The notes beneath the pieces were generated by a model. It worked only from the letters and a program-made list of their open reading frames with translations, was not told the origin of the DNA and ran no database searches. From assembly GCF_011764485.1 (NCBI RefSeq), contig NZ_AP022848.1:1330001-1394000 (forward strand): DNA of 64,000 nucleotides, given 5' to 3'. This document shows positions 23,431-35,405 of the stretch, piece by piece (position 1 is the stretch's first letter; each line of letters begins with the position of its first letter). A program made the position numbers and the translations under genes. The stretch comes from Bosea sp. ANAM02. GTDB taxonomy: Bacteria; Pseudomonadota; Alphaproteobacteria; Rhizobiales; Beijerinckiaceae.

Positions 23431-24138
23431 ATGGCCGCACGCATCTTGATCGTCGAGGACGAGGAGCCGCTCACCCTGCTGCTGCGCTACAATCTCGAGG
23501 CCGAGGGCTTCGAGGTGGACAGCGTCGCGCGCGGGGACGATGCGGAATTGCACCTGCGCGATCACACCCCCGATCTCGTCCTGCTCGACTGGATGCTGCC
23601 GGGCCTGTCCGGCATCGAGCTTTGCCGGCGCTTGCGCTCGCGGCGCGATACCGAGCGCGTGCCGATCATCATGCTGACGGCGCGCGGCGAGGAGACCGAG
23701 CGTGTGCGCGGGCTCGCCACCGGCGCCGACGACTATGTCGTGAAGCCGTTCTCGCTGCCGGAATTGATCGCGCGTATCCAGGCGCTGTTGCGCCGGGCCA
23801 AGCCCGGCCATGTCGCCGGGCTGCTCGCGGCCGGCGACCTCGAACTCGACCGCACGACGCGACGTGTTCGCCGCGCGGGCAGCGAACTCCATCTTGGGCC
23901 GACCGAGTTCCGGTTGCTGGAGTTCCTCATGCAGGCGCCGGGCCGGGTCTATTCGCGCGCCCAGCTCCTCGACGCGGTCTGGGGCCGCGACGTCTATATC
24001 GACGAGCGGACCGTCGACGTCCATGTCGGGCGCCTGCGCAAGGCGATCACGCCGGGCGACGCCAAGGATCCGCTGCGGACGGTGCGCGGCGCTGGCTATG
24101 CCTTCGACGAGACCTTCGCGCGGGGCGGTGCCGCGTAA
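23431..24138 (+). CDS. phoB: Phosphate regulon response regulator
   Basis: A 235-residue OmpR-type activator that binds PHO boxes. The receiver domain shows the acidic pair in ILIVEDEEPLTLLL, the phospho-acceptor Asp in LVLLDWMLPGLSGIELC, and the Lys in DDYVVKPFSLPELIAR; the winged helix spans LHLGPTEFRLLEFLMQAPGR to VDVHVGRLRKAI and ends VRGAGYAFDE. I start at MAARILIVED (23431); an ATG at 23410 would fall just behind the palindrome and add MTDGKRS. It likely sits at the end of the pst transcript, giving positive autoregulation through the pstS PHO box. Confidence 0.96.
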   Translation: MAARILIVEDEEPLTLLLRYNLEAEGFEVDSVARGDDAELHLRDHTPDLVLLDWMLPGLSGIELCRRLRSRRDTERVPIIMLTARGEETERVRGLATGADDYVVKPFSLPELIARIQALLRRAKPGHVAGLLAAGDLELDRTTRRVRRAGSELHLGPTEFRLLEFLMQAPGRVYSRAQLLDAVWGRDVYIDERTVDVHVGRLRKAITPGDAKDPLRTVRGAGYAFDETFARGGAA

Positions 24139-24141
24139 GCC

Positions 24142-24528
24142 TCAAGCGTCGGGCCCGCCCTCAATATCGCCGACCCAGCTCAGCGCCTTCTCGTAGTCCT
24201 CCGGCTTGAAGGCGCGAACCTTGACGAAGGGGATCGCCGGGTCGAGCAGATCGACGAAGCCGGCGAGCCAGCCCCTGTCTGTGATCACCGCTTCCTTCGG
24301 AAAGCGTTTGAGTTCCCAGAGCTTGCCGAGGCTGTAGCGCGCATCCTTCCAGGCGGCGGCCAGCGTCATGTCGGTGAAGTCGGTCATGTCGGCGAGGATG
24401 CCGAGCTTCTCGTGGCGGGCGAGCCGGGCATCGATATCGGCCATGATCGCGTCGAGATCCTCGCCGGTCAGCGTTTGCGACAGGCGATAGGCGGCGACAT
24501 GGTCAGGCGCGGGCAGAATAGTGAGCAT
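24142..24528 (-). CDS. STAS/SEC14-like (SpoIIAA-like) protein
   Basis: A 128-residue cytosolic protein of the SpoIIAA-like group (MLTILPAPDHVAAYRLSQTL, KLGILADMTDFTDMTLAAAW, KEAVITDRGWLAGFVDLL, VKVRAFKPEDYEKALSWV). Members adopt a STAS/SEC14 fold and are thought to bind small hydrophobic ligands or partner proteins; no defined role is known. The start has AGGAGGACCAGCC. It converges on phoB with only 3 nt between stop codons. Confidence 0.85.
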   Translation of the reverse strand: MLTILPAPDHVAAYRLSQTLTGEDLDAIMADIDARLARHEKLGILADMTDFTDMTLAAAWKDARYSLGKLWELKRFPKEAVITDRGWLAGFVDLLDPAIPFVKVRAFKPEDYEKALSWVGDIEGGPDA

Positions 24529-24605
24529 GGCTGGTCCTCCTAAAGCGCAAACGCGTGGGCTAGGGGGAGGTTTCGCCGGGCTGGTCTTGCCGCGGATCGG
24601 GCGAT

Positions 24606-25388
24606 ATGGCCTCCGATGATATTCACGGAGGACGCGGCTTGGGTGCGGCGCAGATCACGAAGGCAGGCGCGGCCGTCGCCATCGCCCATGCCAGCAAGCG
24701 CTTCCGCGCTGTGCAGGCGCTGCGCGACGTCTCGCTCGCGATCGGGCCGGGCATGGTCCAGTGCTTCATCGGGCCGGCTGGCGCCGGCAAGTCGACGCTG
24801 CTGCGCTGCATCGGCGGGAGCGAGGCCGTCGACGAGGGGACGATCACGATCGATGGGGAGCTGATCGGACGGGAGGGCGCGGGTACGCGCCATGTCATCG
24901 GCACGGTCCCGCAGCCCCCCGAGCTGTTCGATCACATGACCGCCTTGCAGCACATCCTCGAGGGGCCGCTCGCGCTGCTGAGACGGTCGCGCCGGGACAC
25001 CGTCGTGGAGGCGATGGCGGCTCTGGAGCGGGTCGGGCTGGCCGACAGGCGCGATTCCTATCCGAGCGAGCTTTCGGGCGGAGCGCGGCAGCGCCTTGCC
25101 ATCGCGCGGGCGCTGGCGGCGAAGCCGCGATTGATGCTGCTTGACGAGCCGACGGCGGGGCTCGATCCGGAGGAGGCGGGCGAGGTTCTCGCCATGATGC
25201 GGAATTTTGTCGGTTCGGGACTGACCCTGATCGTGGCGACACATGACATCGGCTTCGTGCGGGAGGTCGCCGATGATGTCGCCTTCATGGACACGGGTGA
25301 GATCGTCGAACGGGGGCGGCCGGAGGAGCTCATCGCCGCGCCGAAGCAGGCGCGCACGCGCGACTTCCTCGCCACACTCGGGGGATGA
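24606..25388 (+). CDS. Orphan ABC transporter ATPase (polar amino acid type)
   Basis: A 260-residue ATPase most like GlnQ/HisP proteins: Walker A IGPAGAGKSTLLRCIGG, Q-loop TVPQPPELFDHMTALQHI, signature ELSGGARQRLAIARALA, Walker B LMLLDEPTAGLDPEEAG, switch IVATHDIGFVREVADDVAF. The signature has A-R where family members usually have Q-Q. No permease or binding-protein gene is adjacent. The ATG at 24606 has a weak site; a TTG at 24639 behind GGAGGACGCGGC is a strong alternative start, removing 11 residues. The substrate is unknown. Confidence 0.86.
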   Translation: MASDDIHGGRGLGAAQITKAGAAVAIAHASKRFRAVQALRDVSLAIGPGMVQCFIGPAGAGKSTLLRCIGGSEAVDEGTITIDGELIGREGAGTRHVIGTVPQPPELFDHMTALQHILEGPLALLRRSRRDTVVEAMAALERVGLADRRDSYPSELSGGARQRLAIARALAAKPRLMLLDEPTAGLDPEEAGEVLAMMRNFVGSGLTLIVATHDIGFVREVADDVAFMDTGEIVERGRPEELIAAPKQARTRDFLATLGG

Positions 25389-25482
25389 CGCGGCTTCGCC
25401 CGAAACGACCTGTGGGCTTGCGATGCGGGCAGGGCTGCCGTAACCCGGTCAGGTCTCTCTCGGATCGCCAGCGCCCGCCCTT

Positions 25483-26661
25483 ATGTCAGCCTCGATCACC
25501 GACCGTTACGCCGCCCTCGTCGAGGCGGGCGCCATCGAGCGCGATCCCGCGCAGGTCGCCGTGGTCAGGAAGCTCCAAGGACTGACCGAGACGCTCGCCG
25601 CCCGCCGGCTCGCCCGCAAGGGCAGCGCGCTGGGCTGGCTCTTCGGCAAGAAACCGGACGCGGCGGCGGCGCCGAAGGGGCTCTATGTCTGGGGCTCGGT
25701 CGGCCGCGGCAAGACCATGCTGATGGACATGTTCTTCGAAGCCGCGCCGGTGAAGCGCAAGCGCCGCGTGCATTTCCACGAGTTCCTCGCCGACGTGCAT
25801 GGCCGCATCAACGCCTATCGCCAGAAGATCAAGAGCGGCGAGGTCAAGGATGCCGATCCGATCGCACCGGTGGCCGCCGAGCTGGCGGAAGAAGCCTATC
25901 TGCTCTGCTTCGATGAATTCACCGTCACCGACATCGCCGATGCGATGATCCTCGGCCGGCTGTTCACGGCGCTGTTCGCGGCCGGCGTGGTGGTGGTCGC
26001 GACCTCGAATGTCGAGCCGTCGCGGCTCTACGATGGCGGGCTCAACCGGGCGCTGTTCCTGCCCTTCATCGAATTGCTGCAGACCAGGGTCGAGGTGCTG
26101 AAGCTCGATGCGCGCGCCGATTTCCGGCTGGAGAAGCTGGGCGGCGCACCGGTCTATCATGTCCCGGCCGACGAGAAGGCCAAGGTCGCGCTCGATGCCG
26201 CCTTCAAGGCCTTGTCAGGAAAGGCGCAGGGGCAGCGCACGGTGCTCACCGTGCAGGGGCACGATTTCATCCTGCCGCAGGCGGCCGGCAGCGTGGCAAG
26301 GGCGAGCTTCGCAGATCTCTGCGCGCAGGCCTATGGCGCCTCCGACTATATCGCGCTGGCGCAGCGCTTCCATACGCTGGTGCTGGACGACATCCCGATC
26401 CTCGATTTCGAGCGGCGCAACGAGGCCAAGCGCTTCATCATCCTGATCGATACGCTCTACGAGCATCATGTGAAGCTCGTCGCCTCGGCGGCGGCCGAGC
26501 CGCATGAGCTCTACCGGGCGAGCAAGGGGCGCGAGGCCTTCGAATTCGACCGCACGGTCTCTCGCCTGATCGAGATGCGCTCGGAGGAATACCTGGCCAT
26601 GCCGCATGGCCGGCCCGATTCGACGGCGAGCGGGGATACGACCGGGTTGGTGGAGACGTGA
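25483..26661 (+). CDS. zapE: Cell division ATPase ZapE (AFG1-like)
   Basis: A 392-residue P-loop ATPase of the AFG1/ZapE family, which associates with the FtsZ ring. Markers: ITDRYAALVEAGAIERDPAQ, Walker A VWGSVGRGKTMLMDMFFE, FHEFLADVHGRINAYRQ, Walker B YLLCFDEFTVTDIADAMILG, sensor VVVATSNVEPSRLYDGGLNR, and HTLVLDDIPILDFERRNEAK. In many Rhizobiales genomes this gene lies just upstream of mdh, as here with one TetR gene between. Confidence 0.93.
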   Translation: MSASITDRYAALVEAGAIERDPAQVAVVRKLQGLTETLAARRLARKGSALGWLFGKKPDAAAAPKGLYVWGSVGRGKTMLMDMFFEAAPVKRKRRVHFHEFLADVHGRINAYRQKIKSGEVKDADPIAPVAAELAEEAYLLCFDEFTVTDIADAMILGRLFTALFAAGVVVVATSNVEPSRLYDGGLNRALFLPFIELLQTRVEVLKLDARADFRLEKLGGAPVYHVPADEKAKVALDAAFKALSGKAQGQRTVLTVQGHDFILPQAAGSVARASFADLCAQAYGASDYIALAQRFHTLVLDDIPILDFERRNEAKRFIILIDTLYEHHVKLVASAAAEPHELYRASKGREAFEFDRTVSRLIEMRSEEYLAMPHGRPDSTASGDTTGLVET

Positions 26662-26683
26662 GCCGACGAGCGCCCCTTTTCCC

Positions 26684-26774
26684 GTCATGGTCGGGCTTGT
26701 CCCGACCATCCACGTCTTCCTTCATCGAATGTCGTGTTCAAGACGTGGATGCTCGCCACAAGGGCGAGCATGAC
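26684..26774. repeat. Family A palindromic repeat (long form)
   Basis: GTCATGGTCGGGCTTGTCC ... CCACGTCTTC ... AAGACGTGGATGCTCG ... GGGCGAGCATGAC, between zapE and the TetR gene. Confidence 0.88.
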
Positions 26775-26792
26775 GGCACGGGAGCCGCATCG

Positions 26793-26836
26793 GTTCTGGA
26801 TTCCGGGCTCCTCCCTGCGCGATGCCCCGGAATGAC
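26793..26836. repeat. Family C half element
   Basis: GTTCTGGATTCCGGGCTC ... GATGCCCCGGAATGAC matches only the right half of the copy at 62380-62522 and directly follows a family A copy, so it is a truncated or nested repeat. Confidence 0.7.
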
Positions 26837-26869
26837 GGCGGTGGCGTTCGAACGGATGGGCTTCTGACC

Positions 26870-27469
26870 ATGCCGCAGCGCGAGCCGAGCGAGACCCGCA
26901 TCCTCACGGTCGCCGGGGAGCATCTGCGCAAGTTCGGGCTGAAGCGCTTCACCGTCGTCGCCGTGGCGGAAGAGGCGGGCATGACCCATGCCAATGTCTA
27001 TCGCTACTTCCCCTCCAAGGGCGCGCTGATCGACGCGGTCGTCGATGTCTGGCTGAAGGCGACCGAGCGTCGGCTCGCGGATGTCGCGGACGGGCCCGAC
27101 CCGGCCGACGACAAGCTGGAGCGCCTGATCCTGGCGCTGGCCAAGGCCAATCGCGACTTGCTGACCGAGGAGCCGCATCTCTTCGCGGCCTTGTCGCTCG
27201 CGGTCGCCAAGCGGCACGCGATCAGCCGGCGCAATCGCACCCGCGTGCGCGCCCTGTTCGAGCGCGTCGTCGACGAGGGCATCGCCACCGGCGTGTTCGA
27301 GCCGCGCGACCGCGACCGGGCGATCGCCTTCGTCATCGACGCCACCAACCGCTTCATCCATCCGGCCTCGCTGGCGCTTGAGGCGGACGTACCGCAGGCC
27401 TCGGTCGATACGCGGCTCTCGACCCTGATCCGGGTGATCCTGCGGGTGCTCGGCAGCGGGATCGTGTGA
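26870..27469 (+). CDS. TetR family transcriptional regulator
   Basis: A 199-residue regulator. The N-terminal helix-turn-helix is clear: ETRILTVAGEHLRKFGLKRF, TVVAVAEEAGMTHANVYRYF, PSKGALIDAVVDVW. The C-terminal ligand domain (LERLILALAKANRDLLTEEP and FVIDATNRFIHPASLALEAD) looks like the group with a conserved helical TetR_C domain of unknown ligand. The start at 26870 is chosen because upstream in-frame residues come from a repeat. A nested palindrome lies 11 nt after its stop and might be its operator. Confidence 0.9.
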   Translation: MPQREPSETRILTVAGEHLRKFGLKRFTVVAVAEEAGMTHANVYRYFPSKGALIDAVVDVWLKATERRLADVADGPDPADDKLERLILALAKANRDLLTEEPHLFAALSLAVAKRHAISRRNRTRVRALFERVVDEGIATGVFEPRDRDRAIAFVIDATNRFIHPASLALEADVPQASVDTRLSTLIRVILRVLGSGIV

Positions 27470-27480
27470 ATAATCTGGTG

Positions 27481-27512
27481 ACCAATTACAGTTTCTGTAA
27501 ATTGTAATTGGT
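27481..27512. promoter_or_regulatory. Nested palindromes between the TetR gene and mdh
   Basis: Perfect 10-bp arms ACCAATTACA (27481-27490) and TGTAATTGGT (27503-27512) enclose and overlap a second palindrome TTACAG-TTT-CTGTAA (27486-27500). It lacks a T-run, so it is more like a protein-binding site (TetR-type dimer) than a terminator; AT content is high for this window. Confidence 0.5.
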
Positions 27513-28754
<1,242 letters not shown>

Positions 28755-28764
28755 TCTAGAGCAA

Positions 28765-28794
28765 GGGCGGCGGCGCGGAGACGCGCGGCCGCCC
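28765..28794 (+). terminator. Intrinsic terminator or attenuator after mdh
   Basis: GGGCGGCGGCGCG-GAGA-CGCGCGGCCGCCC folds into a strong hairpin followed by TTTCGTCAATTTTT. It would end or reduce transcription between mdh and sucC, so sucC may have its own promoter or be expressed by read-through. Confidence 0.75.
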
Positions 28795-28832
28795 TTTCGT
28801 CAATTTTTGTCGCTGTCAGGGAAACCGAGCAC

Positions 28833-30029
<1,197 letters not shown>

Positions 30030-30038
30030 GGAGCAGAC

Positions 30039-30923
30039 ATGTCCATCCTGATCGACAAGAACACCAAGGTCATCTGCCAGGGCTTCACCGGCAAGAACGG
30101 GACTTTCCATTCCGAGCAGGCGATCGCCTATGGCACGCAGATGGTCGGCGGCACCTCGCCGGGCAAGGGCGGCTCGCTCCATCTTGGCCTGCCCGTCTTC
30201 GACAGCGTGCACGAGGCCAAGGCCAAGACCGGCGCCGACGCTTCGGTCGTCTATGTGCCGCCTCCGGGCGCCGCGGACGCGATCTGCGAGGCGATCGATG
30301 CCGAGATCCCGCTCGTGATCTGCATCACCGAGGGCATTCCGGTGCTCGACATGGTCCGCGTCAAGCGCTCGCTGGTCGGTTCGAAGACCCGCCTGATCGG
30401 GCCTAACTGCCCCGGCGTCGTCACGGCCGGCGAATCGAAGATCGGCATCATGCCGGCCAACATCTTCAAGCCCGGCAATGTCGGCATCGTCTCGCGCTCG
30501 GGCACGCTGACCTATGAGGCGGTGTTCCAGACCACGAACGAGGGCCTCGGCCAGACTACGGCCGTCGGCATCGGCGGCGACCCGGTCAAGGGCACCGAGT
30601 TCATCGACATGCTGGAGATGTTCCTGGCGGACCCGAAGACCGAGTCGATCGTCATGATCGGCGAGATCGGCGGCTCGGCCGAAGAGGACGCGGCGCAGTT
30701 CATCAAGGACGAAGCCAAGCGCGGCCGCAAGAAGCCGATGGTCGGCTTCATCGCCGGCCGCACGGCGCCTCCGGGCCGCCGCATGGGCCATGCCGGCGCG
30801 ATCATCTCGGGCGGCAAGGGCGGCGCCGAGGACAAGATCGCGGCGATGGAAGCGGCCGGGATCCGGGTCTCGCCCTCGCCGGCGCGCCTTGGAAAGACCT
30901 TGGTGGAAGTGTTGAAGGGCTGA
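30039..30923 (+). CDS. sucD: Succinyl-CoA synthetase, alpha subunit
   Basis: The 294-residue CoA-binding subunit. It begins [20 protein letters not shown] (CoA site), continues with [18 protein letters not shown] and [20 protein letters not shown], and carries the phospho-His in [19 protein letters not shown]. It forms one translational unit with sucC. A family A palindrome separates it from sucA. Confidence 0.98.
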   Translation: MSILIDKNTKVICQGFTGKNGTFHSEQAIAYGTQMVGGTSPGKGGSLHLGLPVFDSVHEAKAKTGADASVVYVPPPGAADAICEAIDAEIPLVICITEGIPVLDMVRVKRSLVGSKTRLIGPNCPGVVTAGESKIGIMPANIFKPGNVGIVSRSGTLTYEAVFQTTNEGLGQTTAVGIGGDPVKGTEFIDMLEMFLADPKTESIVMIGEIGGSAEEDAAQFIKDEAKRGRKKPMVGFIAGRTAPPGRRMGHAGAIISGGKGGAEDKIAAMEAAGIRVSPSPARLGKTLVEVLKG

Positions 30924-30947
30924 GGCCCGGACGCCTCTTCAGGGCGC

Positions 30948-31032
30948 GTCATGGTCGGGCTTGACCCGACCATCTCGCCCCGGAAGAGGCGGCAAAATGG
31001 CGAGAGATGCTCGGGTCAAGCCCGAGCATGAC
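30948..31032. repeat. Family A palindromic repeat (short form)
   Basis: GTCATGGTCGGGCTTGACC ... GAGATGCTCGGGTCAAGCC ... CGAGCATGAC, in the sucD-sucA gap inside the TCA operon. Confidence 0.88.
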
Positions 31033-31101
31033 GACAGGTTGAAAGGATGTCCGGGCAAGGGTCCGGACATGGCTTAAGCGGCGAAGGAAGGCAGGAGCAT
31101 C

Positions 31102-34059
31102 ATGGCTCGCCAGGACATCAACGAGGCTCTCGCGCAGACCGGCTTCCTCTATGGCGGCAACGCCGCCTATATCGAGGATCTCTATGCCCGCTACGAGGCC
31201 GACCCGAAGTCGGTCGACGAGCAGTGGCAGAGCTTCTTCGGCGCGCTGAAGGACGACAAGGAAGCCGTCCTGCAGAACGCCAAGGGCGCGTCCTGGAAGA
31301 AGCCGAACTGGCCGGTCGCCGCCAGCGGCGAACTGGTCTCGGCACTGGACGGCAACTGGGCCGTCGTCGAGAAGGTGATCTCCGACAAGCTCGGCGCCAA
31401 GGCCAAGGCCGCCGGCACCGCTCTCTCCGCCGCCGACGTGCAGCAGGCGACCCGCGATTCCGTGCGCGCGATCATGCTGATCCGCGCCTACCGGATGCGC
31501 GGCCATCTCCATGCCAAGCTCGATCCGCTCGGCATCGAGAGCCGCAACGACCATGAAGAGCTCTCGCCGGCCGCCTTCGGCTTCACCGACGCCGATCTCG
31601 ACCGCAAGATCTTCATCGACAACGTGCTCGGCATGGAATTCGCCACCATCCGCGAGATGGTGGCGGTGCTGCAGCGGACCTATTGCGGCACGGTCGGCAT
31701 CGAGTTCATGCATATCTCCGACCCCGAGCAGAAGGCCTGGCTGCAGGAGCGCATCGAGGGGCCGGACAAGGAGATCGCCTTCACCAAGGAAGGCAAGAAG
31801 GCGATCCTGAACAAGCTGATCGAGGCCGAAGGCTTCGAGAAGTTCCTCGATCTCAAGTTCACCGGCACCAAGCGCTTCGGCCTGGATGGCGGCGAGGCGC
31901 TGGTCCCGGCGCTGGAGCAGATCATCAAGCGCGGCGGCGCGCTCGGCGTGCGCGACATCGTCTTCGGCATGGCCCATCGCGGCCGCCTCAACGTGCTGAC
32001 CCAGGTTCTGGGCAAGCCGCACCGCGCGCTGTTCCACGAGTTCAAGGGTGGCTCCTTCGCGCCCGACGACGTCGAGGGCTCGGGCGACGTGAAGTACCAT
32101 CTCGGTGCGTCGTCGGACCGCGAGTTCGACGGCAACACCGTCCATATCTCGCTGACCGCGAACCCGTCGCATCTCGAGATCGTCGACCCCGTCGTGCTCG
32201 GCAAGGTGCGCGCCAAGCAGGACCAGTTCGGCGACATCGTCGAGCGCTCCAAGGTGCTGCCGCTGCTGATCCATGGCGACGCGGCCTTCGCCGGCCAGGG
32301 CGTCGTGGCGGAATGCCTCGGCCTGTCGGGCCTGAAGGGCCACCGCACCGGCGGCTCGCTGCATTTCATCATCAACAATCAGATCGGCTTCACCACCTAT
32401 CCGCGCTATTCGCGCTCCTCGCCCTATCCGTCCGACGTGGCGAAGATGGTCGAGGCCCCGGTGTTCCATGTGAACGGCGACGATCCGGAGGCGGTGGTCT
32501 TCGCCGCCAAGGTCGCGATCGAGTTCCGGCAGAAGTTCCACAAGCCGGTCGTCATCGACATGTTCTGCTATCGCCGCTTCGGCCATAACGAGGGCGACGA
32601 GCCGGGCTTCACCCAGCCGTTGATGTACCGCAAGATCCGTGGCCACAAGTCGACGCTGGAGCTCTACGGCGAGAAGCTTGCCGCCGAGGGCGTGATCGAC
32701 GCCGGCGAGCTCGACGCGATGCGCGCCGCCTGGAAGGCCAAGCTGGAGGTCGAGTTCGACGCCGGCCAGGCCTTCAAGCCGAACAAGGCCGACTGGCTCG
32801 ACGGCCGCTGGGCCGGCATGAAGGCGATCCGTGCCGACGAGGACGATCCGCGTCGCGGCGCCACCGGCGTACCGGCGGAGACGCTGAAGGAGATCACCGA
32901 GAAGATCACGGCGGTTCCGGCCGGCTTCAACGTCCACAAGACGATCCAGCGCTTCCTCGACAACCGCAAGAAGGCGGTCGAGAGCGGCGAGGGCATCGAT
33001 TGGGCGACCGCCGAGGCGCTGGCCTTCGGCTCGCTGCTGCTCGACGGCAACCCGGTTCGCCTCTCCGGCCAGGATTGCGAGCGCGGCACCTTCTCGCAGC
33101 GCCATTCGGTGCTGATCGACCAGGAGACCGAAGCCCGCCACACCTCGCTGAACCATATCCGCGAGGACCAGGCCCGCTACGAGGTCATCAACTCGATGCT
33201 CTCGGAAGAAGCCGTGCTCGGCTTCGAATACGGCTACACCCTGTCGGAGCCGAACGCCCTGACGATGTGGGAGGCGCAGTTCGGCGACTTCGCCAACGGC
33301 GCGCAGGTCGTGTTCGACCAGTTCATCTCGTCGGGCGAGCGCAAGTGGCTGCGCATGTCCGGCCTCGTCTGCCTGCTGCCGCACGGCTATGAGGGCCAGG
33401 GACCGGAGCATTCCTCCGCCCGCCTGGAGCGCTTCCTGCAGATGTGCGCCGAGGACAACATGCAGGTGGCGAACTGCTCGACGCCGGCGAGCTACTTCCA
33501 CATCCTGCGCCGCCAGCTCAAGCGCGACTTCCGCAAGCCGCTGATCCTGATGACGCCGAAGTCGCTGCTGCGTCACAAGCGCTGCGTCTCCGACCTCGCC
33601 GACCTCGCCGAGGGCTCGACCTTCCACCGCGTGCTGGCCGACGATGCCGAGCGGGGCAAGTCGACCACCAAGCTGGTCAAGGACTCCAAGATCCGCCGCG
33701 TCGTGCTATGCTCGGGCAAGGTCTATTTCGACCTGCTGGAGGAGCGCGAGAAGCGCGGCATCGACGATGTCTACCTGATGCGCGTCGAGCAGCTCTATCC
33801 GTTCCCGCTGAAGACGCTGGCGCAGGAACTGGCGCGCTTCAAGGGCGCCGACGTGGTCTGGTGCCAGGAGGAGCCGAAGAACATGGGCTCCTGGACCTTC
33901 GTCGAGCCCTATCTGGAGTGGGTGCTGGGTCATGCCGGCTCGAAGTCGAAGCGTCCGCGCTATGTCGGCCGCCCGGCCTCGGCCGCGACCGCGACCGGCC
34001 TGATGTCCAAGCATCTCGCCCAGCTCAACGCCTTCCTCGACGAGGCCTTCGCGGCCTGA
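31102..34059 (+). CDS. sucA: 2-Oxoglutarate dehydrogenase E1 component
   Basis: The 985-residue thiamine-diphosphate enzyme that decarboxylates 2-oxoglutarate and passes the succinyl group to SucB. The N-terminus shows the E2/E3-binding-type segment ([20 protein letters not shown]), then [16 protein letters not shown], the active-site His region [20 protein letters not shown], the ThDP motif [20 protein letters not shown], and the transketolase-like C-terminal half with [20 protein letters not shown] and [20 protein letters not shown]. Length matches full OGDH E1. Confidence 0.98.
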   Translation: MARQDINEALAQTGFLYGGNAAYIEDLYARYEADPKSVDEQWQSFFGALKDDKEAVLQNAKGASWKKPNWPVAASGELVSALDGNWAVVEKVISDKLGAKAKAAGTALSAADVQQATRDSVRAIMLIRAYRMRGHLHAKLDPLGIESRNDHEELSPAAFGFTDADLDRKIFIDNVLGMEFATIREMVAVLQRTYCGTVGIEFMHISDPEQKAWLQERIEGPDKEIAFTKEGKKAILNKLIEAEGFEKFLDLKFTGTKRFGLDGGEALVPALEQIIKRGGALGVRDIVFGMAHRGRLNVLTQVLGKPHRALFHEFKGGSFAPDDVEGSGDVKYHLGASSDREFDGNTVHISLTANPSHLEIVDPVVLGKVRAKQDQFGDIVERSKVLPLLIHGDAAFAGQGVVAECLGLSGLKGHRTGGSLHFIINNQIGFTTYPRYSRSSPYPSDVAKMVEAPVFHVNGDDPEAVVFAAKVAIEFRQKFHKPVVIDMFCYRRFGHNEGDEPGFTQPLMYRKIRGHKSTLELYGEKLAAEGVIDAGELDAMRAAWKAKLEVEFDAGQAFKPNKADWLDGRWAGMKAIRADEDDPRRGATGVPAETLKEITEKITAVPAGFNVHKTIQRFLDNRKKAVESGEGIDWATAEALAFGSLLLDGNPVRLSGQDCERGTFSQRHSVLIDQETEARHTSLNHIREDQARYEVINSMLSEEAVLGFEYGYTLSEPNALTMWEAQFGDFANGAQVVFDQFISSGERKWLRMSGLVCLLPHGYEGQGPEHSSARLERFLQMCAEDNMQVANCSTPASYFHILRRQLKRDFRKPLILMTPKSLLRHKRCVSDLADLAEGSTFHRVLADDAERGKSTTKLVKDSKIRRVVLCSGKVYFDLLEEREKRGIDDVYLMRVEQLYPFPLKTLAQELARFKGADVVWCQEEPKNMGSWTFVEPYLEWVLGHAGSKSKRPRYVGRPASAATATGLMSKHLAQLNAFLDEAFAA

Positions 34060-34165
34060 CATCCTTCCCGGTGGCGCCGTTGCGCGCTGCCGGACTTCAT
34101 TGCTGCATCGGCGCCCCAGCCGGTGCCGAACCTGCCGCCAGAGAACGAGACAACAGAGGCCTGAC

Positions 34166-35389
34166 ATGGCGACCGAAATCCGCGTACCCACCCTCGGCGA
34201 ATCCGTTTCCGAGGCCACCATCGGCAAGTGGTTCAAGAAGCCGGGCGAGGCGGTGAAGGCCGACGAGCCCCTGGTCGAGCTCGAGACCGACAAGGTGACG
34301 CTGGAAGTGAACGCGCCGGCGGCCGGCGTGCTCGGCGAGATCGTCGCCAAGGAAGGTGACACGGTCGGCGTCAGCGCGCTGCTCGGCACGATCGCCGAAG
34401 GCGGCGCCGCTGCCGCCGCGCCTGCTCCGAAGGCCGAGGCCAAGCCTGCCGCCGCTCCGGCTCCCGCCGCCGATGCTCCCAAGGCTGCCGCGACCAAGGC
34501 CGCCGATTCCGGCCCGGCCGTCTCGCGCCTCGCCGCCGAGAGCGGTGTCGATCCGTCCAAGGTGGCAGCGTCCGGCAAGGATGGCCGCGTGACCAAGGGC
34601 GACATGCTCGCCGCGATCGCGACCGGCGGTGCCGCTGCCCCGGCCGCCGCGCCGGTTGCCGTACGCGCGCCGTCGGCGCCGGATGACGGCGCGCGCGAAG
34701 AGCGCGTCAAGATGACCAAGCTGCGCCAGACCATCGCGCGCCGCCTGAAGGAGGCCCAGTCCAACGCGGCGATGCTGACGACCTTCAACGAGGTTGACAT
34801 GTCCGGCGTGATGGCGCTGCGCAACCAGTACAAGGACGTGTTCGAGAAGAAGCACGGCGTGAAGCTCGGCTTCATGGGCTTCTTCGTGAAGGCCTGCGTG
34901 CAGGCGCTGAAGGAGATCCCGGCGGTCAATGCCGAGATCGACGGCACCGACATCATCTACAAGAACTACTACCATATCGGCGTCGCCGTCGGCACCGAGA
35001 AGGGTCTGGTGGTTCCGGTCGTGCGCGATGCCGACGAGCTGTCGATCGCCGGCGTCGAGAAGAAGATCGGCGAGTTCGGCCGCAAGGCCCGCGACGGCAA
35101 GCTCTCGATCGAGGAGATGCAGGGCGGCACCTTCACCATCTCGAACGGCGGCGTCTACGGCTCGCTGATGTCGACCCCGATCCTGAACGCGCCGCAATCG
35201 GCGATCCTGGGCATGCACAAGATCCAGGAGCGCCCGGTCGTCGTGAACGGCAAGATCGAGATCCGCCCGATGATGTATCTCGCGGTCAGCTACGACCACC
35301 GCATCATCGACGGCAAGGAGGCCGTGACCTTCCTCGTCCGCATCAAGGAAGGCCTGGAGGATCCGGCGCGCCTCGTGCTCGATCTCTGA
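34166..35389 (+). CDS. sucB: Dihydrolipoyl succinyltransferase (E2 of 2-oxoglutarate dehydrogenase)
   Basis: A 407-residue core protein of the complex. Lipoyl domain at 1-80 with the lipoyl Lys in [19 protein letters not shown], an Ala/Pro linker, E3-binding domain about 114-150 ([20 protein letters not shown]), then the catalytic domain ending [20 protein letters not shown], where His and Asp are catalytic. The ATG at 34166 follows GAGG by 6 nt; open frame upstream is sucA-gap sequence. Confidence 0.98.
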   Translation: MATEIRVPTLGESVSEATIGKWFKKPGEAVKADEPLVELETDKVTLEVNAPAAGVLGEIVAKEGDTVGVSALLGTIAEGGAAAAAPAPKAEAKPAAAPAPAADAPKAAATKAADSGPAVSRLAAESGVDPSKVAASGKDGRVTKGDMLAAIATGGAAAPAAAPVAVRAPSAPDDGAREERVKMTKLRQTIARRLKEAQSNAAMLTTFNEVDMSGVMALRNQYKDVFEKKHGVKLGFMGFFVKACVQALKEIPAVNAEIDGTDIIYKNYYHIGVAVGTEKGLVVPVVRDADELSIAGVEKKIGEFGRKARDGKLSIEEMQGGTFTISNGGVYGSLMSTPILNAPQSAILGMHKIQERPVVVNGKIEIRPMMYLAVSYDHRIIDGKEAVTFLVRIKEGLEDPARLVLDL

Positions 35390-35405
35390 TCGCGCGGGAC
35401 GGGAT

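Noticed and set aside
30949..33627. An 892-codon open frame opposite sucA
   Set aside because: Same reason: low-complexity Arg/His/Leu composition, exactly antisense to a certain gene.
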